Assembly (NCBI RefSeq): GCF_047496725.1
Contig: NC_132971.1
Coordinates: forward strand, 7,344,001 to 7,408,000
DNA: 64,000 nucleotides
Origin: Anoplolepis gracilipes
Taxonomy: Eukaryota; Arthropoda; Insecta; Hymenoptera; Formicidae
Reading direction: 5' to 3'
Every line of letters starts with the position of its first letter. Positions within the stretch are counted from its first letter, which is position 1. The notes beneath the pieces are model-generated. The model did not search any database. It had not been told where the DNA came from and saw only the letters and a list, made by a program, of their open reading frames with translations. The position numbers were made by a program, and so were the translations under genes. This document shows positions 62,501-64,000 of the stretch, piece by piece.

Positions 62501-64000
62501 AGTATAAAAAGTTCACACGTAAAACTCGCCGTTTATTAAATAACATCGGACACGATTGTCCCGGGAAAAGTCAGGACTCTTGATAAATTGTATCGTTCCG
62601 CGACTAGAATAGCGTAGTACATAAAAGAGCCGGTACGATAAATTCGCGTATTCTATCGCGCCGAAATTCTTTGCAAAAATGCATCGAGTGCGACGAGCGA
62701 TGAGGAATCGCGACTATTGTGCGATCGGCTGAAAAGACGCGAAAATGTTTCATGGCGTTATAATTCCCTATCGATAGGCGAATCTTTTGTCGGAGTCGAG
62801 TTTGCATTGGCGCCACGCCACGTTCACGGTATAACAGATATCACGAATAGTTTGCTCGACGCGGAAAAGAATTGTCGTTTGTGACTATCTGATGATGGAG
62901 AATTGAAATATACAAGATAGAGAGATACACTGTAATATATTTAAGTGGCTAGATTTTTTTTTACGTTATTCGAGAGTATTGATAAAATTTAATGTACTTT
63001 AGCATTTTATGCTGTTGCTGCAGGAAAAGTATGTAAATAAGGAGAAGATTCTCCGACAAGATTTCTAAAGAACGTGGAACAATTTAATTTTTACAATCTT
63101 GAGAAAATCTTAACAGAGACATGTATGTGGTAACAATTATCGTAAAATACACTCGGCGTTCAACAGAAAATTCAGGACCCGGTTACGCGACTATTGTTCA
63201 CCAACACGGATACACGATACTTTCCTTCATGCTCGATTCGCCAAACGATCCCCAACTACAGTTAAGTGTCCAATCCGTTCGTGGTAACATATTGTGCTGT
63301 ATCGCAAATTTTTACTCGTATTAACGTGAAAGAGAGAAAACTCGTTACAGAAAAAAACGACAATACTTTTTAATCATTTCATGTTACTTTCACATCAGTG
63401 GAGAACATTTTATAAAATGTCTTAATGCTACTATGGGTAAAAATACGAGAAGACAATTTATTGGAAAGTGTTAAATTAGTAAAATATTTAGGAAGAGAGG
63501 TACAAAGGAAAAAAAATTAAGAAGAGAAAAGAAATCTCCTTTTCACGTGGCAGTCTAATCCCGTCTACTGCCTGTTAATTGCGGATAATCCTTACGAAAT
63601 GCAAATCGCTTCATTTCCCTAGCGATCGGGTGTCGTTATTGAAAACGTCGCGAGTAATTTACCTCGCGCGTTAATTGGCAAGGTCGACGAAATTGACCGG
63701 TCGATTCACCCCTATCTTACTCTCTCATCCAAAATGAAAGAGACGCGCTGTGCCAAACTCTTTCGAGACGATTCGAGTTTTTCCAATAAGCTCACGAAAA
63801 TTCCGCTCGCGCGAGAAAAAAGGGGAAAACGTTCGGAAGAAGAGATGGAGAGGCAGGAAGATCGGAAGAAGGAAAGGGCGATGTGACTAGCGTTGAATAA
63901 TGCAGCGCGCGTACGTCGTCCTCGGACTTTGGCGTGTCTTCGGACTTTCGACGCTCTGAATCGGTCTTCGTAAATTCTTTAGCCTCCGCCTATTTCGTAC
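59568..64000. other. Region upstream of the inferred kazrin transcription start
   Basis: The CpG-rich block continues to about 59930 and includes a TTA trinucleotide run at 59759-59775. From 60000 to 63500 the sequence is AT-rich with short frames only and no recognisable gene. The last 300 bp (63700-64000) are GC-richer and contain a near-repeat TCGGACTTT(G/C) at about 63930-63950; this could be the edge of another regulatory block or gene. No coding exon is supported. Confidence 0.45.

Noticed and set aside
1..64000. CRISPR arrays, bacterial operons, integrated viral genes or known animal microRNAs
   Set aside because: No regularly spaced repeats, no ribosome-binding-site-led gene series, no viral polymerase or capsid motifs, and no well-known insect microRNA seed-and-star pair noticed on reading. 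A covariance-model and miRBase search would be decisive for small RNAs.

Overview
The window reads as an insect nuclear genome, most likely a hymenopteran and probably an ant. This is inferred from AT-rich introns with undepleted CpG, very long introns, dense GA/CT microsatellites and short non-autonomous DNA transposons. There is no bacterial gene organisation, rRNA, recognisable tRNA or CRISPR array.

One gene can be supported: the 5' half of a kazrin (KAZN) orthologue on the minus strand, transcribed from about 59.6 kb down past position 1. It is identified by the exon at 1753-2129, whose C-terminal half carries the hallmark kazrin coiled coil (DRKRLKAEKFDLLNQM, then LYGTLEDKERELRDFIRNYEQ). 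The chain is: a probable non-coding first exon (about 59424-59567), a start-codon exon (35628-35776, ATG at 35727), 30201-30313, 5007-5406, 2796-3170 and 1753-2129. Every junction has matching intron phase, and the joined reading frame is exactly 455 codons up to the last donor in the window. The rest of the coiled coil and the SAM domains of kazrin must lie left of position 1.

A second N-terminus is plausible. A 26-nt microexon (5518-5543) and a short first-exon candidate at 24524-24581 share intron phases that fit each other and exon 5007-5406, and they cannot follow exon 30201-30313. The gene would then make a long N-terminus (from about 59 kb) and a short one (from about 24.6 kb). A third, weaker first-exon candidate is at 39098-39185.

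Almost all the remaining sequence is intron. It holds at least six transposon-like or MITE-like units: a 1.1-kb element with long inverted repeats and a 9-bp target duplication, a palindromic Tc1-like element, a TA-flanked MITE, a piggyBac-like remnant, a hairpin MITE, and a pair of related dispersed repeats. It also holds many GA/CT, CA and AT microsatellites and several GC-richer blocks that may be regulatory. The most curious local structure is a recent 195-bp tandem duplication (2113-2502) that copies the 3' splice site and first bases of the exon at 1753-2129.
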